This document shows, in pieces, positions 1 through 11,780 of a stretch of 64,000 nt of DNA. Position 1 is the first letter of the stretch; each line of letters starts with the position of its first letter. Both the position numbers and the translations under genes were made by a program. The DNA comes from Centrapalus pauciflorus (Eukaryota; Streptophyta; Magnoliopsida; Asterales; Asteraceae), in contig JAANYP010001811.1 of NCBI GenBank assembly GCA_020465985.1, positions 89,815 through 153,814 of the forward strand, given 5' to 3'. Below the pieces are notes generated by a model that saw nothing but the letters and a program-made list of their open reading frames with translations, was not told the DNA's origin and ran no database searches.

Positions 1-1146
1 TTGCCATGAGAGTGGTCTTAGAGATGTTAGAACTGTCCTGTGCCCCTTGTGTAGGAGCATTAGTAGTTCTAGCTACAAATCCCATATGAACATCCTCATG
101 AGGGATGTTCACCTCCACATTAAGGTTGGGAGAGTCCTCAGTAGGTTCCCTTTGGATATGTTGTGCAAGAGTATCCTCTTGCACAGGGATATTTAGCTCT
201 GGTTGTGGGACTGAGGTGGAAGAAGCACCTGCAACCCTTTGTTTCTTTTTAGTGTATATTTTGAGTGGTGGGGCTGGGGAGGTATGTTTGATAGAAGGAT
301 CAGAAGGAATATTTGTATCATGGGGAGTGGGTTGGGATCCTGGGGGTGAAGCAGTAATGTGGGGCTGAACCTGCTCAGGTGCCTCTCCCCTGTTTCTTGG
401 AATGATATGCAACATTGCTTGAGGCTGTGAGACATCAACAACATGAAAAATTGCACTCTGTTTTAAAAGTCTTTTTACAGTTTGTAAAGAGTGCCTATGA
501 GAAACATATATCCTTTTATGTATTTTTAAAGAATTGCAAGATTTTGCAATTATTTCAGATAAGAAACGAGGATATATCAAAAATTTCCCATTCTTTAAAG
601 CATGATGCCTTAACATCCCTTGAAAAATCATATTTGAAAAATTGAACTGTTGGTCTGTTGATAAGCAAACTAAAGTAGTTGCAATATTTGAAGAAAATTC
701 AGACCAACCAATTCTTTTTGGACTCAGACATTGTTAAACAATGTGAATAAGGTATTTCCATTTGGGGCCAAAATTTGCTTTAAAAAATGTAAATGAATCT
801 GTTGGTCCCCTATACCCTATTTCAAACAATCCTTCACGTAAAGAAGTAAGGGGAAGATCATTGATACCTTCAACATCTTGCAGTTGGAAGTGCTGTCGAA
901 TGGAGTTCTCTGAGATGGTGATGGATTGACCATCAATGGTAGAAACAAGAGTGGTGATTCCATCATTTATGTTCAGACGGGCTTTATTCCAGAACTGCTA
1001 TATGTGTGATACAGAGATGGTAGGGTTTATTGTAGGAGCATGGTGGATGGATGAACTACGAAGGAAGTACATCATTTCATGGAATGGTTGCAGTTCAGCA
1101 TGCTTTAGTGCGTATGGAAGACAGTTGTGGTCTTTGAAAAACTCCA
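1..1146 (-). pseudogene. Extra ORF (ORF3) of Copia A, N-terminal part
   Basis: Homologue of the intact 932-codon ORF at 27787-30585. It begins at an ATG (MEFFKDHN) at 1146 and stays in one frame to the window edge, about 382 codons, interrupted only by a TAG about 53 codons in and a TAA about 135 codons in. Shared blocks with the B and D copies include the GYRGPTDSFTFFKA, QQFNFSNMIFQGMLRHH and KRIYVSHRHSL stretches. The tail is proline-rich and low in complexity. No signal peptide or membrane segment is visible. It lies after pol in the sense orientation, where SIRE-type elements carry an env-like ORF, but nothing here proves an envelope role. Function unknown. Confidence 0.85.
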
Positions 1147-1455
1147 TTGGTACGTAAGAACGAAGAAATTTATGGTTTTGGCTTGAAGATTAGGGAATTG
1201 CACAGGGAGGGAATGAGAAGGCTCTGGTTGATATTTAGAAACTGGTAGTTGTAACTGAACGAAACTGGGACTTTTAAGGGTTTAGGATTTTAAAAAAAAA
1301 TTAGTCCCGCATTCAAACTCCTTGGAAATGACTGAAATGCCCTGCACACTTTACAGACCAAGTGAAAAATAACTAACAGTTCGAGAAATGTACTAGCAGC
1401 TTGAGAATATTCTCAAGCTATTAGTTAGGCATAAAGCAGTATCTATTGAAACAGT

Positions 1456-1468
1456 GACTCCCCCTTAA
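1456..1468 (-). other. Internal polypurine tract-like site of Copia A
   Basis: On the minus strand this reads TTAAGGGGGAGTC, just behind the RNase H stop (1527). It resembles the LTR-adjacent polypurine tracts of B and D. The same sequence follows pol in B at 30881-30893. It could be an additional plus-strand priming site; the sequence is clear, the role is inferred. Confidence 0.5.
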
Positions 1469-1526
1469 CTAAACACATAAGACAAAGAATTTACACAAAT
1501 TATTAAAGATGGTAATTTAAGGGAGA

Positions 1527-3020
1527 TTAATCCATGTTTACCATACCAATATTTGACACTAGAAAAGTGAATCTTCCTACATCAAAAGGTTTAGTAAAAA
1601 GATCTGTTAACTGATCATCAGTATGAATTTTGGTAACTTGCATTAACTTCTTTTCATTACAATCCCTTATAAAATGATATCTAATATCTATGTGCTTGGT
1701 TTTGGGAAACTTTACTGGATTTTGTACAATACTTATTGCACTTGAGTTGTCAATATAAATAGGAGTAGATAGAAAGTTCATACCATAGTCTCTTAGTTGG
1801 TTCTGAATCCACATAACTTGAGAGCAACAGCTAGCAGCTGCAACATATTCTGCCTCAGTGGATGATGTGGATACTGTGGTTTGCTTCTTGCACTGCCAAG
1901 AGACTAATCTTGCTCCTAGATATTGACAACCTCTAGTTGTTGACTTCCTGTCTATATTGCAGTCTCCATAGTCACTGACAGAATATGCTGTTAATTCAAG
2001 AGGAGAATCTTTAGGATACCATAGGCCCAATTTTGCTTGGCCTTTTAGATATCTAAAGATCCTCTTAACAGAAAGCAGGTGTGAGTCCTTTGGGGCACAT
2101 TGGAACCTGGCACAAACACAAACAACACACATTATATCTGGTCTAGAAGATGTTAGATACATAAGTGAACCTATCAAACATCTGTATAAATGTATGTACA
2201 CATCTACTCCTTCTTTATCTGCATCAAGCTGCTTGTGAGTGTCCATTGGAGTGTTTGCAATCTTTGTATCCTTGTACCCAAACTTCTCCAGAATATCATT
2301 CACATACTTTGACTGACTTATGAGGAGACCAGTGGGCTTCTGCTTTACTTGCAATCCTAGGAAGAAAGTTAATTCTCCCATTGAACTCATCTGAAACTTT
2401 TTGTGCATCAAAGTCTAAAATCCCTTGCAAAGCATGTCATTGGTTGATCCAAAGATGATATCATCAACATAAATCTGAACAAGGAGGATATCTGTTTTGA
2501 CAGACTTTGTGAACAATGTATTGTCTATAGTACCTCTCTTGATTCCATTCTGTAGTAAGTAGGAGGACAGAGTGTCATACCATGCTCTAGGATCTTGGTG
2601 TAACCCATAGAGTGCTTTATCTAACTTGTAGACTCTGTCAGGATACTTGTAGTCTTCAAACCCAGGAGGTTGACACACATAGACCTCCTCATCAATTGTA
2701 CCATATAGGAATGCAGATTTTACATCCATTTGATACACCTTGAACCCTTTGTAGCTTTCATAGGCTAAGAACAGTCTAACAGCTTCAATCCTTGCTACTG
2801 GAGCAAAGACATCATCATAGTCTATTCCTTCTTCTTGAGTGTAACCTTGAGCTACTAGCCTTGCTTTGTTCTTGATCACTATACCTCTTTCATCCTTTTT
2901 GTTCCCGAAAACCCATCTTGTACCAATTGCCCTCTTCCCTTTAGGCAAATCAACCAGTTGCCACACATTCTGAATCTTGAATTGCAGTAGCTCTTCTTGC
3001 ATGGCTTCAATCCAAGATGG
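1527..3020 (-). pseudogene. Copia A reverse transcriptase and RNase H
   Basis: The RT region carries the FGNKKDERG and KARLVAQGYTQEEGIDY blocks, the first catalytic Asp in QMDVKSAFLYG and the YVDDIIFGS active site near 2450-2480. RNase H follows with the YSVSDYGD, TEAEYVAA and YIDNSSAIS blocks and ends in a conserved NIGMVNMD tail. One in-frame TAG at 2415-2417 replaces the Glu codon that follows CKEF in copy B and splits the frame in two. In the first RNase H motif, B reads YSDSDYGG where A reads YSVSDYGD, so a probable catalytic Asp is changed to Val as well. The enzyme would copy element RNA to cDNA in the virus-like particle. This copy is dead. Confidence 0.93.
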
Positions 3021-3299
3021 ATCCTTTAGAGCCTCAGATGCCTTCTTTGGTTCTTGCTATGACATAAAACTGGCATGTTCAGATGCAGCTAGACTGAACT
3101 CAGGAACTGCTTCTTCAGAGACAGCTGTTTCCTTGTGGATCATATTCCTTGTCTGCACAGGTGTGCGTGGATTTCCCATGATCTGGTTAAGTGGATGATA
3201 TTTGTGAACCCTAAGTGTAGGTTCACTTTCTATCTGAATTGTGCTTCCTAGGTTGGTGCATCGCATTCTGCACCACTTGATGATTCTGATTCATGAGTA

Positions 3300-4460
3300 A
3301 CAGTTTGATCTGGAGCTGGTTTGAGCTGTTACTTCATGGGTACTTCAAACTCCGTACCTTTGTCTTGGTGGTCAATCAGGACCCTAGGTGGGTCACAAGT
3401 AAGAAGTGGTAGAATAGTGTACTCATCCCATCTATCAGAATCTTCAACAGTTTGAGTCTTTGTGCCAATAGTCTGAACTTTTGTGCTGGCAGCATGAGGA
3501 TTTGCACTGGCAGCATGAGAATCTGTGCTACCAGTTTGAACATTGTTTCCAACTGCTCCTGCAGAATACTCGCCAAAACTCAGGGAATTTGTTAGTGAAT
3601 CTAAATCAAATAACCAATCAGGACCAGTGCCTTTGACATTTGCAGTATTTTCATTAAACTCAACATTGACACTTTCTTCATTGATTTTAGATACACTATT
3701 ATAGACTCTATAAGCTTTGCTCTGTGTGGAGTATCCTACAAAGAATCCTTCCTCAGACTTACTCTCAAACTTACCTAAGTAAGTTTTAGTATACAAGATA
3801 TTGCATGGACAACCAAAGGGTTTTAGTAGGTTAACTAAGGGAATCCTATGGTGAAACACCTCATATGGAGTTTTCCCTTGTGACTGGACTACTTGGACCC
3901 TATTTAGAACATAACAGGTTGTATTAACTGCCTCTGCCCAGAAGGTCGTTAGCAATTTGGAATCAGCTAACATGGTCCTAGCAACCTCTATTAATGTTTT
4001 ATTCTTCATTTCAGCTACCCCATTTTGTTGTAGTGTTGTAGGTGCACTGTACTAGTTTTGCAATTACTTTTAACTCACAGAAGCTGTTTAGATCATGATT
4101 TTTAAACTCAGTTCCATTGTCAGACCGGATCACCTTTATTTTTAAGTTAGATTGGTTTTCAATTTTTAGAATAAAGGATTTAACTAACTCAACAGTCTCA
4201 TCCTTAGTCCAAAGAAAATAGACCCATGTAAACCTTGTGAAATCATCAACAATGACTAAACACTAAGCTCTTTTATTCAAACTCAAAGCAGAAGTTGGAC
4301 CAAAAAGATCCATATGAAGGAGATGAAGTGCAGATGAGATTGAATTTACTTCTTTGGCCTTATGAGAAGTTTTTTGTTGCTTGCCTTTGAGACCGGCCTC
4401 ACAATGATCATCACATATGAACTCCTTTTGTGGTAAACCTCTTACCAATTTAATTTGTTA
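3300..4460 (-). pseudogene. Copia A integrase (broken)
   Basis: Remains of the zinc-binding N-terminus (FICDDHCEAGLKGK near 4400; the second Cys of the CxxC pair reads Gly) lead into the catalytic core: LLHMDLFGP with the first Asp near 4310 and IRSDNGTEFKN with the second Asp near 4110. The third acidic block is damaged by frameshifts around 4010-4070, where the expected QQNGVAERKN stretch is corrupted. The frame resumes at 4009 (KNKTLIEVARTML) and runs to 3329 through the GKTPYE and KPFGCPC blocks and a variable linker before RT. Integrase normally inserts the cDNA and makes the 5 bp target duplication. At least two frame changes and a stop make this copy inactive. Confidence 0.88.
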
Positions 4461-4549
4461 CTAAAGCATTCATAGATTGAAGTTCATGTGACACATCATT
4501 TTCTGCCGTAGGGTAGACTCATTAGATGATGCTTTAGATATCAAACAGC

Positions 4550-5029
4550 TTAAGGTATTGGCAGAAGATAATTTTTCAGTGTCCAAACAGTATACGTTGT
4601 CCTTTCTTGGTGTTCTGAGTGAAACAAGATTTTCAAGTATTTTAAAATCTTTGGATAGGACAATGCATTCAGAGTCTGTGGACAGAAGAACATTCTTTTG
4701 TCACATACTTGAGACACACTTAGTAAATTATACTTCAGCTGTTCAACATACAGTACATCATTAAAGGTCATGTTACCTGCTTTGACAGTACCTTTACCTG
4801 TCACCTTACCTCCGTTGGAGTTTCATCCAAATGCAACATATCCTCCTTCAAAGCTTTTGAAATTTGACAAGCACTCAGAATTGCATGTCATGTGCCTAGA
4901 GCAGCCACTGTCCACATGCCATCTTGTCTTCTGTTGGATCCTGTGGTTGCTCTGCACCAATAAAAGCTCAGTTAGTAGTTGAGTAAACCCAAACAAAGCT
5001 AGTTTTGGGTTGTCCATGTGCATTAACAA
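4550..5029 (-). pseudogene. Copia A protease
   Basis: Aspartic protease of the Copia type. The active-site block reads WHVDSGCSRHMTC near 4915, where DSG is the catalytic triplet. It is followed by the GYVAFG and KGTVKAGNMTFNDVLYVEQLKYN stretches typical of Copia PR. The frame is interrupted between 4823 and 4804 and again before the pre-integrase segment. PR would cut Gag-Pol into working proteins. The equivalent region is missing altogether from copy B, so A shows what B has lost. Confidence 0.85.
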
Positions 5030-5510
5030 AACTAAATATTGTTAGTGTCTTTTTAGACTTAGTGAGATCCACTGGTGGATTCTGTGATGAGTATTTAGTT
5101 ATAACATGAGGTGTCCAGTTGTTCTTTCCAATTTTTTCTTTAACAGTCTCAGATGATCCACTACCAGTTCCAGTTTTTGTCTTAGCAGTTGGAACTGGAT
5201 GTTGATTGTTAACAGCTTCAGATTTTACACTACCAATTGCAACTTTTGGCTTAACAATTCCAGATTTTACATTAGCAGTTTGAATTGTGTTTTTGCCTTT
5301 AACACACCAATCCTGTTTAACATGCTGTTTAGATTTATTTAAAGCTTGTTTTCTCAGAACAGGCTGCTTTTTGTTGACCTTTACAAACCTATGGTCAACT
5401 GTGTGCTTTGGAACTGGTGTGGCAGTTTTTGAAGTCTTTAAAACCTTTGGATTTTGTGGAACATATTGTTTTTGGAAAATAGTTTGCCTTTCAACTATTG
5501 GCTTGTAAAG

Positions 5511-6660
5511 ACATTGTTTGGCCTAATGGTTTTTCCTGCCACAGTGAAAACATCTTTTGACTGTTTTGATTGGAGAACCAGTTTTGTGTGACCATAACTG
5601 ATTCTTGTTCCTTTGATTTCCCCTCACTTGCTGCTGTGTGGGAAACTTTTGTACACCATGCTTTTGACATGTGCACACTGGAACTTTTTTACCCTTTTTA
5701 CCTGCCTTGGAAGTGGATGCAAAATTACAGTTTGAAGGTACTGAGACATTTGAAGTATGCATGTGATCACTCATCTTCTCTTTACCTTTCAAACTGTTAG
5801 ATTTATTCTTCATGCTGTTAGTTTATTCCCTCATGCTTTTGGTTCTAATGGGGTTAGAAACTGGGGTTACTATGGGTTCACTCATGGTTTTGGGATTACC
5901 CTCTTTTTCCTCATTATTACCGTCTACATTAGTAACCAGTCCATCTTCCAACTCAGGCTTATCCTCAAGGACAGGATCTACAGTCTTCATCTTCTCATCT
6001 AGGGTTCATTCACAAGCCTATCAGCAACTTCACTTATAAGATGAATGTATTTGTTATTGTAAGGAGGAGGGATGACATTGTATCCTATTCCTTCCTTGGG
6101 ATTTAGTTGAGATTTTACCCTATCTTTGAACTGAACTTCCATTAGGTGTTCTAATTTTTTATTGGCTAACTTGAAGTTACCCAAATCAATGTTTATACTA
6201 TGTACATTCTTGTGAGCTTCCAGCATCCTTTGTTCAGCCTCTTCTAGTTTCTTATTGAGGGTCTCTATTTTCTTTTCAAGTTCCTTGCTCTCCCACTCAT
6301 GATATGTCCTATCATGTCCCATTTGAATCTCATTATCCTTATAGTCATTGATCTCTTTTTCAACTACCTCTATTGCCTGCATATACTCATACCTCCTCTC
6401 TTCCATCTTAGCTAGAGTTTTACACATGCTTTCATTATGATCTCTGTATTTTTAACCATATTTTTGCATGCTTGGGAGCAGAGTTTAGCATTTAGCTCAG
6501 ATGATAGGTCAGTGGAAGTGGCACTTGTAGTTTCTGCCAAAAGAGCTTGATTCTGGTACTCCTCTTCTGTCTGGTCACTCCAGTCAAAAACAGTGTCCTC
6601 TTGTGAAACAAGAGCCTGTGAAGATTGTGTTTGACTGGTTTGTGGGATTCTTGGTTGCTG
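5511..6660 (-). pseudogene. Copia A gag C-terminal region: coiled coil and second zinc knuckle
   Basis: Continuation of gag after the first zinc knuckle. A 142-codon open block (5999-6427) is rich in Glu and Lys heptads and predicted by eye to form a coiled coil; it ends in FKDRVKSQLNPKEGIGYN and PPPYNNKYIH, blocks also found in B. A second CCHC knuckle (CFHCGRKNH, then a stop in place of one residue, then AKQC) lies at 5511-5552. A long basic, low-complexity linker continues to the protease. Frames change several times. The double-knuckle layout matches E and F. Confidence 0.75.
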
Positions 6661-7692
6661 CTAACTTTGTGATCTACACTCTCTGGCAAAGTGTCCAAGT
6701 TTGTGACACTTGAAGCATTCAACCCTTGACTTGTCAAAGGCTGGCTTGCCTTCTGATCGGGCCTGAAAGTTTGTTCTGCCAGTCTTTTTGAGAAACCTCT
6801 TAGCCCTCATTGTCAGCATGGCATGTTGCCACTTTAAATCCATCTCCTCGAGATCAACTGGATGGATTTGTTCCAGATCCTCAGGATTAAGAGCAAACAG
6901 TCCATCACTTGCAACAAATGCCTCATAATTGACCTCAGAAGTATTGCTATCAGTACTTGTAAACGAATCACAGCAGTTTGATTTTACATTAGGTGCAGAG
7001 GATAATAGAGCAGTGTTTTGATTGTAAGAAAAGGTTTTCTTTTTATTCTCTATTTCAGACTCAAACACTCTCTAGTTGTTGTAGAGATCATCCAACTCTA
7101 TTTCATCTAGAGTGTCCTTTGTTCTCCACTGTGTAGCACACACTGTCCATTCTTTTCCAAAAGACCTGAGGAACTTTCTGTTCACCTCATCTTGATCCAG
7201 GCTAACCTTAGCACTCTCCAATTCACCTATCAACTTCTTAAACCTATCAAAGATTTGAGTAAGGTTTTCATTCTTTCAACTAGAAAAATTCTCATCTTGC
7301 TATTTTAAAAGATCCTTTTGATTTCTTTTTGTGCTTGCATTGCCAGCAAATCTTTTCTCTAAAGCAAGCCATAGAGAATGAGCAGTATAGTATTTTTTAA
7401 AAAGATGTTGATATGCATTAGGAATAGCTATCTGTAAAATAGTGAGAGCTTTGACTTCATTCATTCTAGCCTTTCTCTCAATCTCAGTTTTAGGTGGTGT
7501 TCTTTTAGGTTTGCCTTCAGCATCAAGTTCAGGATCAGCTGCAGGAGGATTTTCAACACCTTCCCATAGGGCATAGTCAATAAATTGAATGTGTTGTTGA
7601 ATCCTGAGTTTCCACATCTCGAACTTGGTGGGTTTAAGCATAGGCACTTTGAGTCCTTGCCCAGATCCACTACTGTTGCCATCAAACTCCAT
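6661..7692 (-). pseudogene. Copia A gag, N-terminal part
   Basis: Starts at ATG 7692 (MEFDGNSSGSGQG), about 83 bases inside the PBS. The first 130 codons are open and match copy B (PMLKPTKFEMWKLRIQQH, ALTILQIAIPNAYQH). The frame is broken around 7070-7300 and resumes at 7068-6661. The first CCHC knuckle, CFKCHKLGHFAREC, is at 6676-6717. Gag would coat the RNA and build the particle. The Gag start is conserved between A and B, which supports the choice of ATG. Confidence 0.88.
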
Positions 7693-7774
7693 TGCAGAAA
7701 GTTTTTGAAAGATTTAAATATTTAAAGACGAAAGTTTCTGACTTTGAAAACAAAAAATAAAAACAGAACCTGTG

Positions 7775-7786
7775 GCTCTGATACCA
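7775..7786 (-). other. Primer binding site of Copia A
   Basis: On the minus strand TGGTATCAGAGC, the classic complement of the 3' end of initiator tRNA-Met, two bases inside the LTR. It primes minus-strand cDNA synthesis and fixes the orientation of the element. Confidence 0.93.
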
Positions 7787-7788
7787 CT

Positions 7789-8422
7789 TGTCAAGATAAA
7801 ATCTCCTAAGATTAACTGGTTTGAATAGATCAGAGTTAAACCAATATACTTGTTTTGAATTAAAGTCCAATTAAGAAGTTTGCGGAATAACACTTAATTG
7901 TTTTAAGAAAAACTTTCAGAATAATAAGAACAATTAGTAAATACAATTAATACCAAAACTTTTGTATTACCAACCACTGGTTACAAGAACCTCTAATCTG
8001 TTTGATTAGACAAAGAACACAAACTGTTCTTAGGGTTTTACAACCTTAGAGGCTTGAGAAACTTAATCAGAATACAAGTTACAATATGAATTGCTTAAGC
8101 ACCAAATTACATAAGAAAGATCTAGTCTATCTCTATTTATAACCTTCTGATTTGTTTCCTTGACAATCTGCAATTTCTCTTGAGTAGATATCTTTGGAAG
8201 ATCTTCAAATCTTGAAATCTTTATCACTTCCTGATTTGTAGCACATTCTGTTATCAACATCTGAAACTGCTTGAACTTTAACTCTAGCAGCTTGAACATT
8301 TTGCACTAGCAGCTCGAGTTTCTTGAACTAGCAGCTTGAACTTTGTAATTATAAAAAAAATACTATTATCAGTCTGAGAAATCCTAACTAACAGCTAGAC
8401 ATACTTAGATTATTTCCCAACA
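7789..8422 (-). repeat. 5' LTR of Copia A
   Basis: 634 bp, with TG and CA ends, aligned by eye to the 668 bp LTRs of B and the 665 bp LTR of D (shared GAAGTTTGCGGAATAACACT and CTTAGGGTTTTACAACCTTA blocks). A TATA-like box reads TATAAATA on the minus strand at 8134-8141. Three copies of a CAGC(T/A)(T/C)GA motif lie at 8279-8340 in the presumed U3. Confidence 0.92.
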
Positions 8423-8903
8423 ATGACAATAAAGGGAAATTTTCAGGAAGCTATGGATTTTTGCCTTTTGTATCAAGTCACTGGACATTATTTTTGAATG
8501 ATTAAGTCCTTTAACTTTACAAAAATGAACGATTGAGTCATTGTGCATTATGTTTGAATAGTTAAGTCCCTATGCTATATAAAAATGAATGATTAAGTTC
8601 TTGCACTTTATGAAAAATGAATGGTTAAGTGCTTATGATCATTAAAGTTTATCAAACACTTTCACATAGTGCAGGGACTTTTGTTGATTGTTGTTATCAT
8701 TTCATTTTAGTTTCGTTAAATGTTTATTGTTGTTATCCATCTGGACATTTACTAATATATCTTTGTATGTGCAGGAAAGGATATCCTTAATTATGTTATC
8801 CTCATTCTCATTTCGTCTAATTCGGTTTTGCATCCAAACAACTGCCATCTCACAGAAGGTACACATCTCATCTTGTATACCACCTTAAGACATGCCTTTA
8901 TTC
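8423..8903. other. AT-rich spacer with imperfect minisatellite and an exon-like piece
   Basis: Between about 8490 and 8640 a 40-60 bp phrase (GAATGATTAAGTCC and variants such as GAATAGTTAAGTCC) recurs about five times, imperfectly. At 8775-8858 an 84 bp stretch lies between an acceptor-like TTTGTATGTGCAG and a donor-like AAG/GTACAC and is open in two frames. I do not recognise the product. Nothing else is visible. Confidence 0.45.
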
Positions 8904-9542
8904 TTGTCAACTAGGGACGGCAACGGGCCGGGGATCAGTCCCCCCGTCCCCGTCCCCGTTTAAGAAACCGCATACCATCCCCGTTTGAAAAACCGCGGGG
9001 ATTTATACGGGGATCCCCGTCGGGGATTCGGTTTTCACCATTTAATGTAAACGGTTAATTAAACGGTTAATTTTCACCGCAAAAATCCTCATTTAATGAG
9101 AACGATTAAATCTTGTTACGACGACAATTAAAAGATGCATAAACTAGGATTACAATGTTTGAAAGACGACACTACGAAATGTTCCAACCAACAATACGGT
9201 TACAAACCACCAAATAAAGTTTATGAAAAGGGTTTGTGACTTTACATTTAGGGTTTCTTTTCTATATATATATATATAGGGGTAGGTTCAATGGAAAACC
9301 ACTATGCACCTGAAAACTATGGAAACCTACGCAAACCGTCCGATTTGGTGCATTTAATGAAAAAGCGGTGGCATGATCGTGAATAAGGTGATGCATCACG
9401 CAGGATTTTGATGCATCACGCGGGATATTTGATGCATCACGCTGGATTTTGATGCGTCACGCGTGGAATTTGATGCATTTGTGGTGGTGCAGTGCGGTTT
9501 TCACAAGTTTTCAGGTGCATTGTGGTTTTCCATTGAACCTCC

Positions 9543-9614
<72 letters not shown>

Positions 9615-9826
9615 CGGTTTTTTAAGCGGGCCTCTTAAACGGTTAATCGGGCCGGGTAATCGGTTATTTACCTAATACCGGCCCCGGCACCATCCCCGTT
9701 AAAATCCTAGCGGTTTTCCCCGAAACCGTCCCCGTCCCCCATTAGTGTCCCCGAACCCGGCCCGTTTACGTCGGTTTTCGGTTTTCCCCGTCGGTTTCGG
9801 TTTTTTTTGCCATCCCTATTGTCAAC
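8904..9826. mobile_element. Non-autonomous hAT-type DNA transposon
   Basis: The element (8912-9818) starts TAGGGACGGCAA and ends TTGCCATCCCTA, imperfect terminal inverted repeats of hAT type. It is flanked by a perfect 8 bp duplication TTGTCAAC at 8904-8911 and 9819-9826, the hAT hallmark. Subterminal DNA is packed with CCCCGT/ACGGGG and CGGTTTT phrases in both orientations, likely transposase-binding repeats. It encodes no transposase. A micron-like MITE and a TA microsatellite sit inside it. Confidence 0.88.
9263..9612. mobile_element. Micron-like MITE inside a TA microsatellite
   Basis: An element of about 267 bp (9279-9545) has inverted ends: GTAGGTTCAATGGAAAACCA at left and its near-complement at 9522-9545. 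It is flanked on both sides by (TA)n: short at 9263-9277 and about 34 repeats at 9545-9612. Insertion into TA microsatellites is the hallmark of rice Micron-type elements. Its core holds five copies of a GATGCATCACG unit (9390, 9410, 9431, 9451, 9472; the last two degenerate) with 20-21 bp spacing. Confidence 0.65.
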
Positions 9827-10665
9827 CACACTCTCAACTATTGGCTGTGAAAAAAAAATATCATTAACTAACTAAGTAACAATGCCTCAATACATGCAAA
9901 CATCAAATTCCATGGATTAGTTGAACGAAGGCCGGATACATCGGTTACAAAAAAATAAGAAAAAGGGGGAAGGGGTTGTGTTCTTGGATATGTGTTTTCA
10001 GATGATTTATTGTGACTTGGAAGTAAAATTGCATATATTTTAATAATCAAGTTTCTTATGGTAATCACTTAGCTTAGTTTTCAAGTTTGATTATTTTGAT
10101 CTTAAAGGATTGGGAAAATCAAACTAATGTTCCTTCAATTTTCTAATAGCAAAAATAAGGTTTGTCTATTTTTGAGTAATCTTACCAAGAACAATGTGTT
10201 TCTTTTTGCCGTTCCTAGACGTGAAGGTACAATGGTTGGTCAACTCAATTTGATGAAGTAAAATTATTAGAGATGTCATTTATAAGATCTTATTTGATCG
10301 TCTTTTTCCAGTGATATTTCGAACCCGTTTCACTATTATATTAGTAGTTTGCCGCTGTCGGTTAAATAAAACAATGGTGGTTCTCTGTTTTTTTTTTTTT
10401 GTGCAGAACTTGTCTTTTTAGTGTAAACAAAACTATTGTTCTTTATGAAAACGTAAAAGAAGGGTTATATGTTTTAAAAGAATGAATGATTTTGGTGTTA
10501 GTTTTTTTATTGCTTTTACTGCTACTACTAATTTGGTCTGAAACCCTTTAATCTTGCAAACTATAATGTTTTCTTTAGCATTTTCATAGTGCTGAAAAGC
10601 CTGAAACCAAGCATAATAAATTAAAAGTGTGCCTAACAGACATTTCGATTTTGCTGGACTACGAC
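9827..10665. other. Unassigned spacer
   Basis: AT-rich DNA between the hAT element and Copia E, with T-runs. I see no gene, repeat array or recognisable element here. It resumes after Copia E at 17835. Confidence 0.5.
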
Positions 10666-10670
10666 TGTAT

Positions 10671-11778
10671 TGTTAGGCACAAAAAGGCCTCAGTCAAACC
10701 TGCTGTACATCTGAGGGGGCAATTTTTAATCAAACTTGTTGATGCATTTGAAGGTTGAATTTATGACCTGTTATATAACTTATTAAAACCTGAAAATGAT
10801 TTGCAATATCAGCCCAAAGCTGTTTACAATGTTGCATTCGTTCCAACAAATGCAGTTTTTCTAAGCTGTTCTGTCTGCTGAACAGGCTGGACATAAATTG
10901 TCTACGCTGCTCTATTCTGTTGAGCAGCTTGGACAGTTTACAAGTGTTCTGTTCTTTGTGAACAGAACCTGTTCTTTGTGAACAGGTTAAACACCTTATG
11001 GAATATGTTTCCAAGTCCTCATGTATTGTTTTTGGCTACAAGATCAGTTTACAAGTCGAAGACAAAGTGGAAAACAGACCTGCACAGCCTGCCCACGCTG
11101 TTCTGCTACATGAAGACAAACAAATACTTGAAAAGGGTGACAGACCTTTTCTTATATCAAAATGACATTAGCAAAAGAAGAAAGATGCAAAGTTGACATT
11201 CCTCTTTCGGTTAAAGCCTTATGCAACAGTGACAAAAAGGAAAAGACAAAGATTCTGCCATGTGAAGACAAAGGTACTTTATCAGAACGTGCAGAAAGGT
11301 GTTTTGTCCTTTTGGAAAGACTCTCCACTATCTCTTTCGTCTAATGAAGAAGCTTCACTGAGATTCTCCTTTTGAGTATAAAAGGAAGCTTCTAAGGATA
11401 AAGAGATAATCAAGAGTGTGAAATCAGAACGTGCATTGAAGTGTGTTATTCCATGCATGCAAGTCTGCTTATATAAAACAGTCAAGTGTGTCTAAGCTGT
11501 TCTTGTGTAAGCTGTCCTTCTGAGTCTTGTAAAAACAGTGAGTGCTTCTAAGTGAGTGTATTCATTGTAACTAGTCTGAGTGAGTCTTAGATTATCTAAC
11601 AAACTGTTGTATCTGTCATCTCAGCTTGAACCTTTCCGCATTCAAGCTTGTTTGTAATTAACACTTGTTAATAATATACACAAACATTGAGAAAAAGATT
11701 GTTAAGTTTTAAATAGCTGTATTCACCCCCCCTCTACAACTTAGAACTATACACTTAGGAAACCTTTCGGGACCTACA
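10671..11778 (+). repeat. 5' LTR of Copia E
   Basis: 1108 bp, TGTTAGG to GACCTACA. A TATA box (TATAAAA) lies at 11377-11383, so transcription likely starts near 11410. Short frames inside it are not genes. It contains a partial direct repeat of a GAACAG/GTTCTTTGTGAACAG phrase at 10950-10986. Confidence 0.95.
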
Positions 11779-11780
11779 AC

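Larger units (their letters stand above)
1..8422 (-). mobile_element. Copia element A (SIRE-like, partial, minus strand)
   Basis: A Ty1/Copia retrotransposon read on the minus strand. From right to left it shows an LTR (7789-8422), a perfect tRNA-Met primer site, gag, protease, integrase, RT-RNase H, an internal polypurine tract and the first 382 codons of an extra ORF. The left end and second LTR lie outside the window. It belongs to the same family as B (27020-36421) and D (42492-46265). RT motifs such as YVDDIIFGS, the large gag and the extra ORF behind pol fit the SIRE/Maximus lineage; that placement is from family knowledge. Several frameshifts and nonsense codons make it non-functional. 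The bases after the LTR are ATGAC, but the target duplication cannot be confirmed without the other end. Confidence 0.93.

Noticed and set aside
9463..9675. 70-codon frame with a Tyr-Ile run
   Set aside because: It is a translation of the TA microsatellite.
11162..11485. Several 60-70 codon frames
   Set aside because: All lie in the E LTR and recur at the same offset at 17204-17527 and in G; no conservation of a protein start or frame.
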